Assembly: GCA_900753295.1 (NCBI GenBank)
Contig: CAADYQ010000060.1
Location: 1-24,117 of the forward strand
Length of the DNA: 24,117 nucleotides
Origin: Clostridia bacterium
GTDB lineage: Bacteria > Bacillota > Clostridia > Oscillospirales > CAG-272
Direction: 5' to 3'
Shown: in pieces, positions 20,918 through 24,117 of the stretch
How positions within the stretch are numbered: the first letter of the stretch is position 1
Layout of the letters: the number at the start of each line of letters is the position of its first letter
The notes under the pieces: model-generated
What the model saw: only the letters and a program-made list of their open reading frames with translations
What the model was told of the DNA's origin: nothing
Database searches by the model: none
Translations under genes and position numbers: made by a program

Positions 20918-23900
20918 ATGAAAACAAGTAAACGAAATCGAGGGCTCAGCTTTTTGCTGGCGCTGATCATGCTGGTCGGCATGCTGCCGCTTTCTGTGCT
21001 GTCAGTCGGCGCTGAAAGCGGCGGTAAGAATGCGGTCGGCGCTCCACGGGTGGCAGCGCGCGCCTCTTCGTCGGCGTATCCCGCGCTGAAAAATTTGGTC
21101 GAGGGAACGGAGATAACCTACGGGTACGTCTATTTTTTCTATAAAAACGGCAATGTAGACCGAAGTCCGGTCGCTTTAACCCCGGAGAAGTGCAGGACTA
21201 ACAAGAATTTACTCGAATACTATAGTAGCACTACAAATCTTCAGCGGGTTGTGTCCTACGATAACGGCATCCTTTCGTATTGGACGCGTACCAAGAATGA
21301 TTTTCTGGATCTTTCGGGGCTTGAGGGTCGGTCTCTGACGCTGGTTATGTTCGACCATCTGGAGCTGTCCGCCCTGTATGCTCCCGGCGTCGATCTGAAG
21401 CTGCTGCTGACCGACGGCGCCAATGTCACCTTCCGCCACAGCACCCGGTATAAGAACAAGACCGCCTACTGCCCCCAAAACGGGGTAACCGGCGCGGTCA
21501 TCGATCTGGCGAAGTCGGAGGGAAGCTTGGGCGGCTGCGGCTCCTTTGAGCTGATTGGAAACGGAAGGCTCAGTATCCTCACGCAGAAATCCCCCAAGAA
21601 AACCAGCCCCGACTATGCCATCGTGGCGAAAAACACATCGGTCCTGGAGGATACCGCGCTGAGTATTTCCTGCGGCAACAGCCACAGAGATGTGAATACC
21701 CTGATCGTGACGATCACATTCACCATCGACACCACCAAGAGTGTTTACCTTAATATCACAAACCCCAAGTTTAACGCCGCCCCGTGGGGCTGCAATATGA
21801 AAAACTTCAAGATCCTCAACGCGAAGGACCTGGACGTCGCCGCGGATCGGGGAGCCGGCGGATTGATATTTTTCGGCAGCAACGGCGAATCCGACCCGGT
21901 GAAGATGTTTAAGCATTACAGGAGCATCGGCAAGATCGGCAACGAATGGAATATATCCGGAAACACCAACAGCGCAGGCCGCTATGTTCTGACCGTGAAT
22001 CACGGCAACGATAACCCGCGGATACGCTACAGCCTCAACCTCAAGGAGGTGAAGGGCGGCACCATCATAAGGGATCTGGAGGCGGGTCTGGGCTATGAGA
22101 TGTCTGCGGAGATCCTGTATATGCCCGAGTGGATGCAAAAGCTGAAGGACGCAGGAAGGATCGAATTCTATTTCTTCGGACGCCTGTCTAATCCGGGTGT
22201 GCAAGTGGGCTATGAAGCCGCCTATTTGTATGATTTTTATGTGGACCGCATCGGAAAACACGGTATAGAGTTCTACTGGGTCTGCAAGTCGGCGACCGAT
22301 CCGGACAACGATACTTTCATGTTTACGGATTTGCTGAAGGATTACGAACTCACAAATCGGGGACCCCTTTATTCTACACGTACCTGCTTTGATGTGATGA
22401 TGCCCGAAAAGGTCGGCGGTACACGCTACATATATAAAGTAGAGCTTCTGCAGGCGGGGGGCGAATTTACCGAAGCGACCAGCGCCACCCACAAGATCTC
22501 CATGCATCAGGATACATTGGCAAAATGCTATCACAATCCGTCATGGCTGGGTATCCCCTCCAAGTGGAAGTATAGTTCCATAGATGATGCGTATATTATG
22601 GAATTCTGTATACAACCACGGCACGGATACGAATTCGTCGGGTCGTCTGTGCTGTCATCAAAAGGAATTACGCTGAATGTGGAGCATACAAAGGTTACAG
22701 AAAAAAGACTTGTCAAATTCGAATCTATCCCAGGATATGTCGCAGACCTAAGAATCAGCCTTGTGGCAAGGCGAAGGCTGACCGATGTGCGCGGCACGCT
22801 CAAGAATTTCCGTCTCGGCATTGACGCCGGGTTTACGGAGCTCGTATCGAATGAGCCGAAAAAGTATACCTTCAAAAATACAGTGGTATACGATGCCGCC
22901 TTTGGCAAATACGGTGTAGAGGCCGGTCAATTGCGCAAAGACGATATGTGTTATGTCTACTTCGATGTTGAGCCCGGTTTTGGCTATTATCTCCCCGAGA
23001 ACGCTTCGGTAAAGGTGATCCTGCCCGCAGGCTACAGAGCCAACGGGATATTCGACAATGCGGAAACATACAGCACGGTCTATAAGGGCGATTGGTACAG
23101 CTACTCAGATATACTCCGGAAATACCGGACCTCCCGACTGTTGGAGCCGAACAGCGAGGGAAAGGAATACGGGACCGATATCCGCGTACAGGAGCCTAAG
23201 GTGGGGGACTGCCCTGTTACCGTTGCCGGCTATGATAAGCCGACGAGCCTGCCGAATAATATGAAGGTGCTGTCGATGCAATGGTTGGGACCCGATCAAA
23301 AACCGATGAGAAAATTTGACAAATTTGAGCTCGGAAAATCGTATTTTCTCGATCTTCGTATCGGATTTGAGGGCGGCGAAGAAATGGGTTATGTATACCC
23401 GAAAAATTATAGAGATTTCAAGGTGAACGGTAAGAGCTTAAACCAGTGGATGGAATATGACGACAATACAAACGGGCATTTCTTGCGGGTGTATGAATCC
23501 TATAAGCTGGTTGACCCCAACGCCGGCGGAACGCTCAGCGGCACGGTGAAGAGCTTTGGTTCCACCACCGACCCGGTGACGGTGCAGCTGTTTAAGAGCG
23601 GCTCCTCTTCGGCGGCGTATAACACCACCGTCAAGGGGACCTCCGCCTCCTACACCATTTCCGGCATCGTTCCCGGCACCTACACCATGAAGGTGTCGAA
23701 GAAGAACCATGTCACCCGGGAGTATTCAGTGACAGTGTCCGCCGGCACGCAGACCCAAAACGCACAGATCCATCTGCGGGGGGATGTCAACGGTGACGGT
23801 GCAGTCAACAAAACCGATGCCCTGCACCTGTTGAAGCACACTATACTTCCCGCGGCGTACACGATAAACCAGTCGGGAGACATGAATGGCGACGGTGCGG

Positions 23901-23968
23901 TCAACAAAGCCGACGCACTCCACCTTCTCAAGCATACAATACTCCCTGCGGCATATCCGCTGAAATAA
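20918..23968 (+). CDS. Second large secreted dockerin-containing surface protein
   Basis: This 1016-aa protein has a Sec signal peptide (RGLSFLLALIMLVGMLPLSV to SVGA), then about 850 residues of beta-rich sequence without a recognised catalytic domain. A prealbumin-like domain (about 870-950, GTLSGTVKSFGSTTDPVTVQ, GTYTMKVSKKNHVTREYSVT) and a type I dockerin (956-1016) follow. The calcium loops are DVNGDGAVNKTD and DMNGDGAVNKAD, each followed by ALHLLKHTILPAAY. The last 140 residues are a clear paralogue of the end of the 17047 protein, and the DNA is nearly identical over the VSKKNHVTREY codons, whereas the N-terminal parts differ. The two would compete for, or together occupy, cohesin sites. 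The ribosome site GAAGGAGG is strong. It may be transcribed separately, given the hairpins upstream. Confidence 0.85.
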   Translation: MKTSKRNRGLSFLLALIMLVGMLPLSVLSVGAESGGKNAVGAPRVAARASSSAYPALKNLVEGTEITYGYVYFFYKNGNVDRSPVALTPEKCRTNKNLLEYYSSTTNLQRVVSYDNGILSYWTRTKNDFLDLSGLEGRSLTLVMFDHLELSALYAPGVDLKLLLTDGANVTFRHSTRYKNKTAYCPQNGVTGAVIDLAKSEGSLGGCGSFELIGNGRLSILTQKSPKKTSPDYAIVAKNTSVLEDTALSISCGNSHRDVNTLIVTITFTIDTTKSVYLNITNPKFNAAPWGCNMKNFKILNAKDLDVAADRGAGGLIFFGSNGESDPVKMFKHYRSIGKIGNEWNISGNTNSAGRYVLTVNHGNDNPRIRYSLNLKEVKGGTIIRDLEAGLGYEMSAEILYMPEWMQKLKDAGRIEFYFFGRLSNPGVQVGYEAAYLYDFYVDRIGKHGIEFYWVCKSATDPDNDTFMFTDLLKDYELTNRGPLYSTRTCFDVMMPEKVGGTRYIYKVELLQAGGEFTEATSATHKISMHQDTLAKCYHNPSWLGIPSKWKYSSIDDAYIMEFCIQPRHGYEFVGSSVLSSKGITLNVEHTKVTEKRLVKFESIPGYVADLRISLVARRRLTDVRGTLKNFRLGIDAGFTELVSNEPKKYTFKNTVVYDAAFGKYGVEAGQLRKDDMCYVYFDVEPGFGYYLPENASVKVILPAGYRANGIFDNAETYSTVYKGDWYSYSDILRKYRTSRLLEPNSEGKEYGTDIRVQEPKVGDCPVTVAGYDKPTSLPNNMKVLSMQWLGPDQKPMRKFDKFELGKSYFLDLRIGFEGGEEMGYVYPKNYRDFKVNGKSLNQWMEYDDNTNGHFLRVYESYKLVDPNAGGTLSGTVKSFGSTTDPVTVQLFKSGSSSAAYNTTVKGTSASYTISGIVPGTYTMKVSKKNHVTREYSVTVSAGTQTQNAQIHLRGDVNGDGAVNKTDALHLLKHTILPAAYTINQSGDMNGDGAVNKADALHLLKHTILPAAYPLK

Positions 23969-23993
23969 AATAAACTATAAAAGGAGATAACAC

Positions 23994-24117
23994 ATGGGAC
24001 TTATCAAAGCCGGGATCGGAGCACTGGGCGGTACGCTTGCCGATCAGTGGAAGGAATTTTTCTATTGCGAAGCAATGCCCAAGGAGGTGCTCGTCACCAA
24101 GGGACAAAAACGGATAA
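23994..24117 (+). CDS. SPFH/band-7-type protein, N-terminal part (partial)
   Basis: Only the first 41 codons lie in the window; the gene runs off the right edge. AAGGAGA precedes the ATG, 25 bp after the dockerin gene. The text MGLIKAGIGALGGTLADQWK, then EFFYCEAMPKEVLVTKGQKR, is typical of the start of a family of Firmicutes SPFH-domain proteins (stomatin/flotillin-like, sometimes annotated virion core protein-like). Such proteins form oligomers or membrane microdomains. Its closeness to the dockerin gene may mean co-transcription; a functional link is speculative. Confidence 0.65.
   Translation, partial: MGLIKAGIGALGGTLADQWKEFFYCEAMPKEVLVTKGQKRI

Noticed and set aside
21209..22534. 441-codon minus-strand frame
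   Set aside because: Shadow of the dockerin gene; composition follows the complementary codons and there is no start signal.

Overview
The window looks like a chromosomal segment of a Gram-positive, anaerobic Clostridia-type bacterium, probably from the Ruminococcaceae/Oscillospiraceae group. This is inferred from dockerin and cohesin modules, lipoprotein signal peptides, an LPXTG-like sorting signal, strong GGAGG ribosome binding sites and consensus sigma-A promoters. It is a mosaic. GC-rich genes (line 2401-2460 has 35 G+C of 60) are interrupted by a clearly AT-rich island (line 9241-9300 has 19 of 60), with two transposase remnants, broken gene ends and several families of repeated palindromes.

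Region 1 (1-5545, +) is a compact gene string. It holds the end of a wall-anchored protein, a beta-helix lipoprotein, an ABC solute-binding lipoprotein, an FGGY sugar kinase and an HpcH/HpaI aldolase. It suggests capture and breakdown of a sugar or sugar acid, but no permease lies in the window.

Region 2 (5546-7675) holds intergenic hairpins, an IS30-type HTH remnant fused to the last 16 codons of a GntR regulator, and an XRE regulator. The XRE gene lies between two inverted copies of a repeat of about 115 bp. Region 3 (7676-9963, -) is the AT-rich island: a 31-codon small ORF with its own promoter and terminator, a lipoprotein, a small 3-TM protein, an orphan coding fragment and a two-TM secreted protein, none of recognised function. 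Region 4 (10006-12857) has a candidate small RNA driven by a perfect consensus promoter, a truncated membrane protein, an intact GntR/FCD regulator, a second XRE regulator between inverted palindromes, tRNA-like debris and a broken IS3 transposase.

Region 5 (12900-24117, +) is the most coherent system. A 7TM sensor with a degenerate kinase core, a soluble PAS histidine kinase and a NarL-type response regulator are translationally overlapped. They are followed by a stand-alone receiver-like protein with Glu in place of the phospho-Asp, then a surface gene set: dockerin protein (1038 aa), single cohesin-like secreted protein (178 aa), dockerin protein (1016 aa), and the start of an SPFH-domain protein. 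My inference is a small, non-catalytic cohesin-dockerin surface assembly with a dedicated, unusually split sensory system. None of this has been checked by database search.
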